From Gemmatimonadota bacterium (lineage in GTDB: Bacteria; Gemmatimonadota; Gemmatimonadetes; Longimicrobiales; Gaopeijiaceae), in NCBI GenBank assembly GCA_022560615.1, contig JADFSR010000002.1:124001-188000 (forward strand): 64,000 nt of DNA, in the 5' to 3' direction. Of the stretch, positions 24,735-33,429 are shown piece after piece. The first letter of the stretch is position 1, and each line of letters begins with the position of its first letter. A model generated the notes under the pieces. The model had not been told where the DNA came from. It searched no databases and saw only the letters and a program-made list of their open reading frames with translations. Made by a program: the position numbers and the translations under genes.

Positions 24735-25351
24735 TGGAGCCGTTCCGCACCCACACCGGAATCGTCGCGCCGCTCGACCGCGCCGACATCGATACCGACC
24801 AGATCATTCCGAAACAGTTCCTGAAACGAATCGAAAAGGCCGGGTACGGCCGGTTCCTCTTCAACGACTGGCGTTATTCCGAAGACGGGTCACCCCGTCC
24901 CGACTTCGCCCTCAATCGTCCCGAGTACGCAGGCGCGTCGATTCTCGTAACGCGCCGCAACTTCGGGTGTGGATCCTCGCGGGAGCACGCCGCTTGGGCG
25001 CTGCGGGACTACGGCTTCCGGACGGTACTCGCGCCGAGCTTTGCGGACATCTTCCGGGAGAACGCGGACCAAAACGGCATCGCCGCGATCGCGCTCGGCG
25101 CTGACGAAATCGACGTGATCCTCGCGAGAGCGGTGGAGCACGCACCGTACGAGCTCACCGTGAGTCTGGAGACTCGTACGGTGGCCGACGGGAGTGACCT
25201 GACCACCGCGTTCGAGATCGACGATTTCAGGCGTATGTGCCTCATGGAAGGACTGGACCGAATCGGTCTTACGCTTCGGTACGAGGACGACATCAGCGCG
25301 TATGAGCAGGCGAGGGGGGGAGCGCCCGCCCGGAAGCTGCCACCCGGTTAG
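24734..25351 (+). CDS. leuD: 3-isopropylmalate dehydratase small subunit
   Basis: 205 residues from the ATG at 24734, which overlaps the leuC stop; a longer upstream frame only reads leuC out of frame. It is the aconitase swivel domain: GIVAPLDRADIDTDQIIPKQFLK at the N-terminus, then NFGCGSSREHAAWAL and VLAPSFADIFREN, and DDISAYEQAR near the end. It is the partner of LeuC in isopropylmalate isomerisation. It is the last gene of the leu operon, and its stop overlaps the stop of the convergent M19 gene (TTAG). Confidence 0.96.
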   Translation: MEPFRTHTGIVAPLDRADIDTDQIIPKQFLKRIEKAGYGRFLFNDWRYSEDGSPRPDFALNRPEYAGASILVTRRNFGCGSSREHAAWALRDYGFRTVLAPSFADIFRENADQNGIAAIALGADEIDVILARAVEHAPYELTVSLETRTVADGSDLTTAFEIDDFRRMCLMEGLDRIGLTLRYEDDISAYEQARGGAPARKLPPG

Positions 25352-26487
25352 CCGCAGACTTCCTCGAAGAGCCTCATGAAATTGGCTCCGAGCACCTTCT
25401 CGATCACCCGGCTCGGGTGCCCGCGCGCGGCCATCCGGTCCGCGATCGTTTCGAGTCGACGTGGATGGTTCAGATCGGGCACGTACGGAATCGTATCCTC
25501 GCGCGGTGCTGCGATGCCGGCTGCGGCGCGCTGCCGAGAAACAGCCTCGAACCGGGCTGCGAAGTCCCCGCTCACGTCGAGCGGGACGATGCCCTGGTCG
25601 CTCCCGATGCCCACGTGGTCTTCGCCGCACACGTTCAGCGCGTGTCCGATGTGGGCCAGCACGTGTGCGCCTGACGGGGGGCCGCTCGGGTTCAGAAACG
25701 GCATCAGGTAGATCCCCACCACGCCGCCCCGTTCGGCGAGTAGCCGTAGCGTTGCGTCGTCCTTGTTGCGGGGGTGATCGAAGACAGCGGTGCATCCCGA
25801 GTGGGTGATCGAGACGGGGCGTTCTGAGGCCCGAATGCCGTCGAGCGTCGTATGTGGCCCGCAATGGGAGAGGTCGATCAGCACTCGCCTTTCGTCCATG
25901 CGCGAGACGGCCTCGACGCCGAGCTCGCTCAGCCCGCCATCGTCTGGGGCGAGGCAGCCCGAGCCGATCTTGTTCGCGATGTTGTACGTGAGTTGGATGA
26001 TGCGCACGCCGAGGTCGTAGAACTCGTCGATGCGCCCCAGGTCATCTTCGACCGGCACCGTGTCCTGGAACCCGAGAATCAGGCCGAGCCGTTGGCTCGC
26101 TTTCGCATCCCGCAGGTCGGCAACGGCGCGGACCCCAGCGAGCGACGCCGGATGTGCTTCGATCTCGCGCGTCCAATCCGCGATTCGCTTGCGCGTGTTG
26201 TCGAAGGCGCTCCCGGCGTCACTAGCGCTCGCGTTGACGGTGAGGTTCACGGCGGTGATGCCCGATCTACGCACGTGGTCGAGCGCGTTGTCTCCGAGCG
26301 GAAGGGACCCCTGAGGGATATTGAACTGGATCGGACCTGCCAGCGCGTCGACCACGAAGGCCTCATCGTACCCGGGCCACGGCGGCTGACTTCGCGTGCC
26401 GGTTAGGCGGTCCCACTCCACGGAACGAAGAAGCTCCGGCGCGATCGCCCCGCCCCCGGCGAGACGCACGAACTCCCTCCGATTCAT
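25348..26487 (-). CDS. M19 dipeptidase-like protein with altered metal site, exported
   Basis: 379 residues from the ATG at 26487, with GGAG nine bases upstream; a longer in-frame extension is not protein-like. The N-terminus MNRREFVRLAGGG resembles a Tat signal. The fold is the M19 renal-dipeptidase barrel: LIDLSHCGPHT and VSITHSGC keep two His ligands, and HVGIGSDQG keeps the Asp. However, the usual His-x-Asp near the N-terminus (DGHND in the neighbour) is VDALAG here, and the Glu of the EGG motif is replaced in LILGFQDT. Three of the metal ligands are therefore changed, so classical binuclear-zinc dipeptidase activity is doubtful. It diverges from the intact paralogue at 26715. Confidence 0.8.
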   Translation of the reverse strand: MNRREFVRLAGGGAIAPELLRSVEWDRLTGTRSQPPWPGYDEAFVVDALAGPIQFNIPQGSLPLGDNALDHVRRSGITAVNLTVNASASDAGSAFDNTRKRIADWTREIEAHPASLAGVRAVADLRDAKASQRLGLILGFQDTVPVEDDLGRIDEFYDLGVRIIQLTYNIANKIGSGCLAPDDGGLSELGVEAVSRMDERRVLIDLSHCGPHTTLDGIRASERPVSITHSGCTAVFDHPRNKDDATLRLLAERGGVVGIYLMPFLNPSGPPSGAHVLAHIGHALNVCGEDHVGIGSDQGIVPLDVSGDFAARFEAVSRQRAAAGIAAPREDTIPYVPDLNHPRRLETIADRMAARGHPSRVIEKVLGANFMRLFEEVCG

Positions 26488-26714
26488 GGTGTCGGCTCCG
26501 TCGCCATCCTCAGCGACCGCCCCCGCGCGGGGTTCATGAGGTGCCGGAAGGTGATGTCCTCCATCGAGCCGTGTAAGTAAGGTGCTGGAGCGGACAGACA
26601 TCGGGACCTCGTTTTCTGGAAATGAGACGCCGCAATCTGGCCGCCTTCTAGGCCGATGGCGAAAGCCTTGCCGCCGAACAGCGGTGCGAGCGATCGTACG
26701 GCTCCGAATCAACC

Positions 26715-27869
26715 ATGAACCGGCTTCCGAGACTGACCATGAGACGTTCCTTGGTACTTCTGCTCGCGGCACTGACGCTGACCGCGGGATCCCTCCTCGC
26801 GCAGCAGGATCCCCACATGGCGACGGCGCTGCGGGTGCTCTCTTCAACACCTCTCATCGACGGCCACAACGACCTGCCCTGGGCGATCCGGAGGAGCCAG
26901 GTCGCGCCGCACGATGTCGAAGCCGACGCACACGACCTGCGTGGGCGCACGCCGTTCCACACCGACATCGAACGCTTGCGCGCAGGCAGGGTCGGCGGGC
27001 AGTTCTGGTCGGTCTACACTCCCTTCGGCTCCACCGAGGAAGGCGCCGCGAAGGTACAGCTCGAGCAGATCGACATCGCGCTCCAGATCATCGCCAAATA
27101 CCCCGACGTTTTCGAGCTCGCCCTGGACGCGTCCGACGTGCGGCGCATCTTCGCGTCGGGCAAGATCGCCTCGATGCTCGGCATGGAAGGCGGCCACGCG
27201 ATCGAGAATTCGCTCGGAGCGCTCCGGGCCTTCTACAGGATGGGCGTGCGCTATATGACGCTCACCCACAATGGCACACTCGATTGGGCCGATGCCGCGA
27301 ACGGGGAGCAGCTACACGGTGGCCTCACCACGTTCGGTGAGGAAGTCGTGCGCGAGATGAACCGCATGGGCATGCTCGTCGATCTCTCCCATACGGCGCC
27401 GACTACGATGAACGACGCGCTCGATGTGGCGACGGCCCCGGTCATCTGGTCGCACGCTGCGGCCCGTGGTCTCTGGGACCACCCGCGCAACGTGCCTGAC
27501 CAAGTTCTGCGCCGGCTGCCCGACAACGGGGGAGTCGTGATGGTGACCTTCGTGCCGTCGTTCGTGTCCGAGGGCGATGAGGCGACGATCGCCGAAGTGG
27601 CAGACCACATCGACCACATCGCCAACCTTGCGGGCGTGGACCACGTGGGCATCGGATCCGACTTCGATGGGATCAGCTCCACACCGGTCGGGCTCGAGGA
27701 CGTCTCCACGTTTCCGGCGCTCTTCGCTGAGTTGTCGCGCCGCGGCTGGAGCGAGGAAGACCTCGCCAAACTGGCTGGTGAGAACCTCCTTCGTGTGATG
27801 AACGAGGCTGAGACGATTGCGCGGCGTCTGCAACGGGAGCGCGCGCCGTCGATGGCGACGATCCGATGA
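26715..27869 (+). CDS. Secreted membrane dipeptidase (M19)
   Basis: 384 residues. A signal peptide ends about residue 30 (SLLAQQ); an ATG at 26739 is an alternative start. All metal ligands of renal-type dipeptidases are visible: DGHNDLPW (His, Asp), MLGMEGGHA (bridging Glu), LVDLSHTAPT (His), VIWSHAAARG (His) and HVGIGSDFDG (Asp). It hydrolyses dipeptides, often with broad specificity including D-residues at the second position, which fits the D-aminoacylase at 5 kb. The stop overlaps the DinB start (ATGA). Confidence 0.93.
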   Translation: MNRLPRLTMRRSLVLLLAALTLTAGSLLAQQDPHMATALRVLSSTPLIDGHNDLPWAIRRSQVAPHDVEADAHDLRGRTPFHTDIERLRAGRVGGQFWSVYTPFGSTEEGAAKVQLEQIDIALQIIAKYPDVFELALDASDVRRIFASGKIASMLGMEGGHAIENSLGALRAFYRMGVRYMTLTHNGTLDWADAANGEQLHGGLTTFGEEVVREMNRMGMLVDLSHTAPTTMNDALDVATAPVIWSHAAARGLWDHPRNVPDQVLRRLPDNGGVVMVTFVPSFVSEGDEATIAEVADHIDHIANLAGVDHVGIGSDFDGISSTPVGLEDVSTFPALFAELSRRGWSEEDLAKLAGENLLRVMNEAETIARRLQRERAPSMATIR

Positions 27870-28408
27870 GTAGCCTTCCGCGCCCCGAGGTCCATGAGCA
27901 CGACGAGTACTACAAGCGGTACACGGACCTCGTCCCGGACGGGGACATCGTCGACACACTCCGAGGCCAGATGGAAACCACCCTCGAGCTGCTAAGCAGC
28001 GTCCCGGCGGAAAGGGAGACCTTCCGCTACGCAGAAGGGAAGTGGTCCGTGCGCGAAGTGATCGGGCACCTCATCGATACCGAGCGGGTCTTCGCGTTCC
28101 GGGCCCTCACCTTCGCGCGCCAGGACGGTGCCGAGTTGCCGGGAATGGACCAGGAGGAGTGGGGCGGACGCAACAACGCGCACGAGCGCCCCCTCGACGA
28201 CCTCGCCGATGAGTGGTCCGCTCTACGGCGCGCAAACGTGCGTTTGTTCTCCACCTTCGATGCGGATGCGGGGGCACGCGCCGGAGTCGCGAATGACCAT
28301 GACTTCACAGTCCGAAGCTTCCCATGGATCATCGCCGGACACGAGCTGTGGCACCGGAAGCTCATCGCTCGCGACTATCTGACCGACTACATGGAAGGCT
28401 CGGCGTGA
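27866..28408 (+). CDS. DinB-family protein
   Basis: 180 residues with the DinB four-helix-bundle pattern: WSVREVIGHLIDTERVFAFR carries the first His ligand and IIAGHELWHRKLI the HxxxH pair, which together bind a divalent metal. Related proteins (DinB, YfiT, BstA) are metal-dependent thiol transferases or of unknown function. It overlaps the dipeptidase upstream (ATGA) and the original start of the following FMN-binding gene (GTGA), so the three form a coupled set. The substrate is unknown. Confidence 0.85.
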   Translation: MSSLPRPEVHEHDEYYKRYTDLVPDGDIVDTLRGQMETTLELLSSVPAERETFRYAEGKWSVREVIGHLIDTERVFAFRALTFARQDGAELPGMDQEEWGGRNNAHERPLDDLADEWSALRRANVRLFSTFDADAGARAGVANDHDFTVRSFPWIIAGHELWHRKLIARDYLTDYMEGSA

Positions 28409-28518
28409 CCGAGAACGTCGGAGAGCGCAACGCGGGAAATGATGACGCACGGAGCGCGCTACGGAGGCGGGACCGGGGAAAGGAGGAGCCGTGGGAGACG
28501 ACGGGCAACCGTTTCTGA
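28405..28518 (+). pseudogene. 5' fragment of the FMN-binding gene (frame lost)
   Basis: From the GTG overlapping the DinB stop (GTGA) this 37-codon frame encodes TENVGERN...SALRRRDRGKEEPW, which fits the N-terminus of pyridoxamine-phosphate-oxidase-like proteins. It then runs into GETTGNRF and a stop. The family continuation (VGDDGQPFLNSN) is present in another frame from 28491. About 15 residues plus the frame are missing at the CCGTGG shared by both sides. Confidence 0.6.
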
Positions 28519-28967
28519 ATTCGAACCTCTTCGTATATGACGAAGACAAGCACTGCATCTATCTGCACACGCACCGGACGGGACGCACCCGCGACAACTT
28601 CGACGGCCGCGAGAAGGTCGCCTTCAGCGCGGCCGCGATGGGGCGGCGGCTGCCGGCGCCGGAGGCGCTAGAGTTCAGCGTCGAATATGCCGGCGTCGTG
28701 GCGTTCGGAACCGGCGTCGTGGTGGAGGACGTCGTAGAGGCGAAAGCCGCGCTGCAGAGCTTGCTCGACAAGTACGCGCCGCACCTCGCGGCCGGCGAGG
28801 ACTACCGGCCGACCACCGACGAAGAGCTTGCGCGCACCGCCGTGTACCGGATCGATATCGAGACGTGGAGCGGCAAGCAAAAGGAAGTCGAGCAGGACTT
28901 TCCCGGTGCGTATCCGTTGCCCCCTCCTCCGGTGCCGTTCCCGGACCGCGCGCCGCAGGAGATCTGA
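28491..28967 (+). CDS. Pyridoxamine 5'-phosphate oxidase-like FMN-binding protein, N-terminally truncated
   Basis: 158 residues from a GTG that happens to follow AAAGGAGGAGCC, so the shortened product may be translated. GDDGQPFLNSNLFVYDEDKH, HTHRTGRTRDN and LEFSVEYAGVVAFGTGVVV match the split-barrel flavin-binding family. Relatives have about 40 further N-terminal residues, and the likely remnant of these lies in a different frame just upstream (28405-28518). The missing part includes the first barrel strand before the DGQP turn, so FMN binding is uncertain. It appears co-transcribed with the dipeptidase and DinB genes. Confidence 0.75.
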   Translation: MGDDGQPFLNSNLFVYDEDKHCIYLHTHRTGRTRDNFDGREKVAFSAAAMGRRLPAPEALEFSVEYAGVVAFGTGVVVEDVVEAKAALQSLLDKYAPHLAAGEDYRPTTDEELARTAVYRIDIETWSGKQKEVEQDFPGAYPLPPPPVPFPDRAPQEI

Positions 28968-28976
28968 TCGTGTCTG

Positions 28977-30368
28977 CTAGGGCATGTCCCCCGCGTGCTT
29001 CTCCGCCAACGCCGCGAGGCCGGCATCGATGTCCGCCCGAGTGACCCAGCGCCCGCGGACCATCACACCCACTCGATCGGTGAGGTTGTCGAGGTCGTCG
29101 AGCGGGTTTGCGCCGAGCAGGACCAGGTCCGCGCGCTGGCCGACCGCGATGGTTCCGAAGTTTCCGTCGAGGCCCAGGTGGTCGGCCACGTACCTGCCCA
29201 CGGACGCGGTTCCACTCCTGAGGATCTCGTAGTTCGACATCCCCGATTCGGCGACCACCCTCAGTTCACGGTGGAGCGCGAAGCCCGGCACGTTGAACAT
29301 CTGGGGCGAGTCGGTACCCATGAGGATGCCGACGCCGGCGTCGGAGAGATCCTTCAGGATCCGTTTCCGCAGCGCGAAGAACGCTTCAAGCTCCGCGGGT
29401 GTGCCTCGGGGCCCACCGGCTGCCTGTCGGCGCCACGCGTCCCGCTGCCCTTGCGAGACATACTGCATCTCGGGCTGTGACAGGAGCGCTACGACATCCG
29501 GGGCCCCGTACAGGTTTTCCCACAGATACATCGTGGGGACCACGTAAACGTCGTGCTCGAGCGAGAGCTGGACGATTTGCTCGAGCTTCTCCTCGTCGAC
29601 GCCGTTCACGAGTCCGCCAAGGCTGGTCTGTCCCGCGTTCACTTGCGACACAACGTCGTCGGAGGCGATGGCCTGCACGTAGCCGTCGAGGTGATCGATC
29701 GTGGACATGCCCGTCTCGATGGCGTGCACCAGCCCAACGTCGGCCGGCACGTGACCACCGAAGGTCAGCCCGACCTCCTGGGCGACCTCGACCATGTGGT
29801 CCCAGGTCTCCAGGGAGACTCCTGGATGGATCTTCTGAAGGTCGTAGCCCTGTTCCTTGTGCGTGCGCACGAGCCGCTCCGCGGTCGCGGCATCGGGCGC
29901 CGAGTTCCCGTTGATCGACGGCGCAGCGACGTAGAAGTTCGGTCCGAACGCTTCGCCGCGCTCGAGCTCATCGGCAAGCGGAATCTGGTACTCCGAGCCG
30001 AGCATGCCCCGGATCGTGGTCACCCCGTTCGCGATGTAGAGGAAGAGGATGTCCTCTACGGCTTCGCGTGGGGGGTTGTCGCCAGGAGGTACGTGCGCGT
30101 GCATTTCGGCGAGCCCGGGTGTGAGGTAGCGCCCCGTGCCGTCGATGACCGTCGCTCCGTTCCCGACCACGATGTCGTTCGATGGGCCGACCTCGGTGAT
30201 CACGCCGTCGACTACCACGACCGTGTGGTTCGCGAGTACGGTCTCTCTGTCCATCGGAATGACGTTGACGTTCGTAAACGCGATCGTACCCGGAGAGGCA
30301 TCCTGAACGCTTCCACAGTTCGCTAACAGGCTCGCGCCCAGCAGGGCGTAGTGCTTGCGTGTCCTCAT
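28977..30368 (-). CDS. Amidohydrolase-family lipoprotein
   Basis: 463 residues from the ATG at 30368, which has GGGGGAT upstream and starts a lipoprotein signal (GASLLANC). The composite metal-dependent hydrolase fold includes LTPGLAEMHAHVPPGD (HxH), LQKIHPGVS (where the carboxylated Lys may lie), LTFGGHVPADVG (His), TIDHLDGY (His) and ILMGTDSPQ (Asp), then the C-terminal beta-sandwich closing strand. Members with this pattern include imidazolonepropionase- and prolidase-like enzymes. The substrate is unknown. It diverges from the 829-residue M28 gene, with 144 bases between them. Confidence 0.85.
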   Translation of the reverse strand: MRTRKHYALLGASLLANCGSVQDASPGTIAFTNVNVIPMDRETVLANHTVVVVDGVITEVGPSNDIVVGNGATVIDGTGRYLTPGLAEMHAHVPPGDNPPREAVEDILFLYIANGVTTIRGMLGSEYQIPLADELERGEAFGPNFYVAAPSINGNSAPDAATAERLVRTHKEQGYDLQKIHPGVSLETWDHMVEVAQEVGLTFGGHVPADVGLVHAIETGMSTIDHLDGYVQAIASDDVVSQVNAGQTSLGGLVNGVDEEKLEQIVQLSLEHDVYVVPTMYLWENLYGAPDVVALLSQPEMQYVSQGQRDAWRRQAAGGPRGTPAELEAFFALRKRILKDLSDAGVGILMGTDSPQMFNVPGFALHRELRVVAESGMSNYEILRSGTASVGRYVADHLGLDGNFGTIAVGQRADLVLLGANPLDDLDNLTDRVGVMVRGRWVTRADIDAGLAALAEKHAGDMP

Positions 30369-30512
30369 CCCAAGATCCCCCTTGCTCGTTCGCCTGTTGT
30401 CCGTGCGGGGCGTTGACACCCGTCACGGGATGTACCTCGATCTCCGGTACGGATAACTTCGGCCCCCCGGCTTCCTGCGGCTAGCGCCACCGCTCTCCAC
30501 GACAGGTAATCG

Positions 30513-33002
30513 ATGACCAGACGGCTTTCCGCACTCGCAGCCTTGCTCGCGATCTCGGCGTCGCCTTCGCTCGCACAGGAACCTCCGATGCCCGAGCACC
30601 CCACGCTGCGCGAGGGATTCCTGGCGTGGGACCGGGGCGATTATCCGGAAGCGCTCCGGGCCTACTTGGAGGTCCTGAACAGTCGCGACGGCGCCGAGCA
30701 CGTCGAGGAGATCGCCCTGCTTACCGGTGAGCTGTACGAGGTGACGGAGGTTGCGGTCGACGGCACCCGCGTCGCGATCGCTCCGGATGGGTCGACGGGC
30801 ATCTTCGAAGTGGTCGAGGACGGGACGACGGTCACGAAGGTGGTCGATCTCTCCAGCGCTTCGGTCGTCGAGACACTGTCGGCCAGCGGCGTCGCTCTCG
30901 GGATCCGCGGCGCCCTCGCGTATCTGCGGGTGGAGATCACGCCGGCGGTTCGTGAGGCTCGCGCCCGGCAGGCGCAGGCGTCCGGTCGGACGGCCCGAGC
31001 GCAGGCGGCTGCGGCGACCGCTTGGGAAGAGTCCAAGGCGGCGACGCTCATCGTCCGGTCTCAGGGTCGAACGATCGAGGTCGACCTGGCTGGGTTGGCG
31101 CCCGTTTCGATGCGCTTCGCGCCGGACACGCACGTGCTCTACGTGCTCGCGAGCCCGCACGACCGGCCCGACGACGTCGGCGTCTACCGCGTCGGCGAGG
31201 GCAGCGGGGCAGAGGCGATCGATGTCTCGGATGGGTCGAAGGGAGGGCTGATCGTCGCGGCCGGGGGCCGCTACGTCGTGTATCAGACGAGCGCGGGACT
31301 CGCCGTCCGGGACATGGTGGACGGCGGCCTCTCGACGTTCGACGGCGCCGTTTCGCCCAGCGTCTCAGCCGATGGCTCGATGCTCACGTTCATGCGGCGG
31401 GCCCAGGAGATCGAGATCGTGGCCGTCCCGCTGAAGCCACGGCTCACGGAATCCGCATCCCGAGTCGTAGTTCAGACCGATCTGCCCATCTCCAATGCCG
31501 TCGTGTCACCCGACGGGCGTCACGTCGCGTACCAGATCCAGCCGTTCGAAGACTGGGAGATCTACGTCGCGGCGACCGACGGTAGCGCGCCGCCGCGTCC
31601 GATCTCGAACGAGATCCAGCACGACCGAAACCCCCGATGGCTCGACGATAGTCACATCCTGTCGTCCAAAGGCGAGGGTCGGCATATGCGCTCGTACGTC
31701 TACGATCTGGATGGTGGGCCACCGCTCAAGCTCTTCCATAACAACACGATCCGCACGATCGCCCCCGAGTACGAATGGGCGACGAGCCCGGACGGATCCA
31801 AGGTGCTGATCGTCTCCGAGCGTGACGGCGATACAGTCTCCCCCGAGCGCGGCGTCTACCTGGTCGATCGCGACTCGAGGGTCACGGTCGCGAACGTGCG
31901 CGCGCGTCTCGAGGAGAGTCTGGCGGCGGAGCTGAGCCTGAGGGAGCGGGGAGAAGCCGCGTTCGCGCCGATCGCGGCACAGGTGGCACCGGTCGCGGAC
32001 GCGGTCTCTGTGGCGCGGATCTATGAATACGCTCGCGACGTGTACGCCCTCGGCTCCAAGCACATCACACAGCCGGGGAACGCGTTGGCGATCGAGTACT
32101 ACGCCGACGCACTCCGCGGCTTCGGGTACGAGCCCGAGCTGCAGTGGTTCGATGCGCGCGGTATTCGCACGGCGAATGTGGTAGCAAGGATTCCGGGCAC
32201 GGTCGATCCCGAGCTCGTCTACGTCGCGAGCAGTCACTTCGACTCGGTCGAGCGGAGTCCCGGAGCCGACGACAACTCGTCGGGGGCGACAGCCCTGCTC
32301 GAGGCGGCGCGAGTGCTCAGGGGCCACCCGATGCCTGCCACGATCGAGCTCGCGTTCTTCACGGGCGAGGAGGCGGGCCTATGGGGTAGCCGCGAGTATG
32401 TGCGTCGCGCGATCGAGAGTGGAAAGCACATCGTCGGCGCGCTCAACAACGACATGATCGGGTGGACGAACGACCACCGGCTCGACAACACGATCCGGTA
32501 CTCGAACCCGGGAATCCGCGACATACAGCACGCGGCGGCGATCCGGTTTTCCGACCTGATCACGTACGATGCGCTCTACTACAAGAGCACGGACGCCGCG
32601 GCATACTACGAGGTGTACGGGGACATCGTAGGCGGTATCGGGTCGTACCCCGTGCTCGGTAACCCGCACTACCACCAGTCGCACGATCGCCTCGAAACGA
32701 TCAACCAGCAGCTCGTCGCGGAGGTCTCGAAGACCACGGTGGCGACGCTCATGCTGCTCGCATCGAGCCCCGCGCGGATCGATGGGCTTGTGGTCACGGA
32801 CGGCGTCGCCACCTGGGAAACCTCACCCGAGTCGGGCATCTCGGGCTACGAGGTCCGGTGGCAGACCGACATGGGTTGGAGAACGGAGCAGGTCACCGAG
32901 AGCTCGGCGAGACTCGTGGGCCTCCTGACCGGTGGTGCCGTTATGGTGCGAGCGCTCCACGAAAGCGGCACCGTGGGGTGGGACTGGGCGCGGGCAGGCT
33001 AG
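30513..33002 (+). CDS. Secreted M28 peptidase with N-terminal beta-propeller region
   Basis: 829 residues with a signal peptide ending SLAQ. Residues about 60-460 resemble a TolB/WD40-like propeller (repeats such as VVSPDGRHVAYQIQPFEDWEIYVAATDG and WATSPDGSKVLIVSERDG). Residues about 500-750 are an M28 zinc peptidase: ASSHFDSVERSPGADDNSSGAT (His, Asp), FFTGEEAGLWGS (Glu pair), LNNDMIGW and NPHYHQSHDRLE (His). A fibronectin-like tail follows (about 755-829). The propeller may gate or present peptide substrates. The stop overlaps the stop of the convergent STAS-like gene (CTAG). Confidence 0.88.
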   Translation: MTRRLSALAALLAISASPSLAQEPPMPEHPTLREGFLAWDRGDYPEALRAYLEVLNSRDGAEHVEEIALLTGELYEVTEVAVDGTRVAIAPDGSTGIFEVVEDGTTVTKVVDLSSASVVETLSASGVALGIRGALAYLRVEITPAVREARARQAQASGRTARAQAAAATAWEESKAATLIVRSQGRTIEVDLAGLAPVSMRFAPDTHVLYVLASPHDRPDDVGVYRVGEGSGAEAIDVSDGSKGGLIVAAGGRYVVYQTSAGLAVRDMVDGGLSTFDGAVSPSVSADGSMLTFMRRAQEIEIVAVPLKPRLTESASRVVVQTDLPISNAVVSPDGRHVAYQIQPFEDWEIYVAATDGSAPPRPISNEIQHDRNPRWLDDSHILSSKGEGRHMRSYVYDLDGGPPLKLFHNNTIRTIAPEYEWATSPDGSKVLIVSERDGDTVSPERGVYLVDRDSRVTVANVRARLEESLAAELSLRERGEAAFAPIAAQVAPVADAVSVARIYEYARDVYALGSKHITQPGNALAIEYYADALRGFGYEPELQWFDARGIRTANVVARIPGTVDPELVYVASSHFDSVERSPGADDNSSGATALLEAARVLRGHPMPATIELAFFTGEEAGLWGSREYVRRAIESGKHIVGALNNDMIGWTNDHRLDNTIRYSNPGIRDIQHAAAIRFSDLITYDALYYKSTDAAAYYEVYGDIVGGIGSYPVLGNPHYHQSHDRLETINQQLVAEVSKTTVATLMLLASSPARIDGLVVTDGVATWETSPESGISGYEVRWQTDMGWRTEQVTESSARLVGLLTGGAVMVRALHESGTVGWDWARAG

Positions 33003-33376
33003 GTAAGCCCACCTTCTCTCAGCCATTCGATCGCTTCTGCGCGGTCGAGGAAGGGTCGACTTGGAATCCCAGTCGAGGCGGCGAAAGCACCCCCGCTGCC
33101 CAGCAGACCGTATGCGACGTCGGACGCCGTCAGAACCGCCACGCAGGTCAGGATCTCCTGTCGCTCCCCGAAGAACTCGCCGGTGCGTCTGAGGTCGTCC
33201 GGCGACTTCTTCTCGAGGCCGGCCGCACCGCTCATGTCGAGCAAGACGGCCACCGGGCTCGGTACGTCGTCGGAGGCGAGCCCCAGCTCACCGACGCGAC
33301 TCAATTCGTCGGGGGTGTAGTCGCCGTCGACGGTCACGACGAGCACCCCGTCCCGAATACGCGTGAAGACCGGCAT
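32999..33376 (-). CDS. SpoIIAA/STAS-like protein
   Basis: 125 residues from the ATG at 33376. VFTRIRDGVLVVTVDGDYTPDEL and PVAVLLDMSGAAGL give the alternating strand/helix start of the SpoIIAA-like fold, and the tail FLDRAEAIEWLRE matches the STAS-like family that ends with an 'ea..WL' helix. No phosphorylatable Ser can be assigned with confidence, and no anti-sigma or kinase gene is adjacent, so a partner is unknown. The upstream region holds a 16-bp tandem repeat (33398-33429). Confidence 0.7.
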   Translation of the reverse strand: MPVFTRIRDGVLVVTVDGDYTPDELSRVGELGLASDDVPSPVAVLLDMSGAAGLEKKSPDDLRRTGEFFGERQEILTCVAVLTASDVAYGLLGSGGAFAASTGIPSRPFLDRAEAIEWLREGGLT

Positions 33377-33397
33377 GGTTATCTCGCTCCCCACGAT

Positions 33398-33429
33398 GGT
33401 GTGGGCCGCCAAAGGTGTGGGCCGCCGAA
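33398..33429. repeat. 16-bp tandem repeat
   Basis: GGTGTGGGCCGCCAAA at 33398-33413 is followed by GGTGTGGGCCGCCGAA at 33414-33429 (one mismatch). It lies 22 bases upstream of the STAS-like ATG, in the divergent promoter region shared with the persulfide dioxygenase-like gene. Confidence 0.9.
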
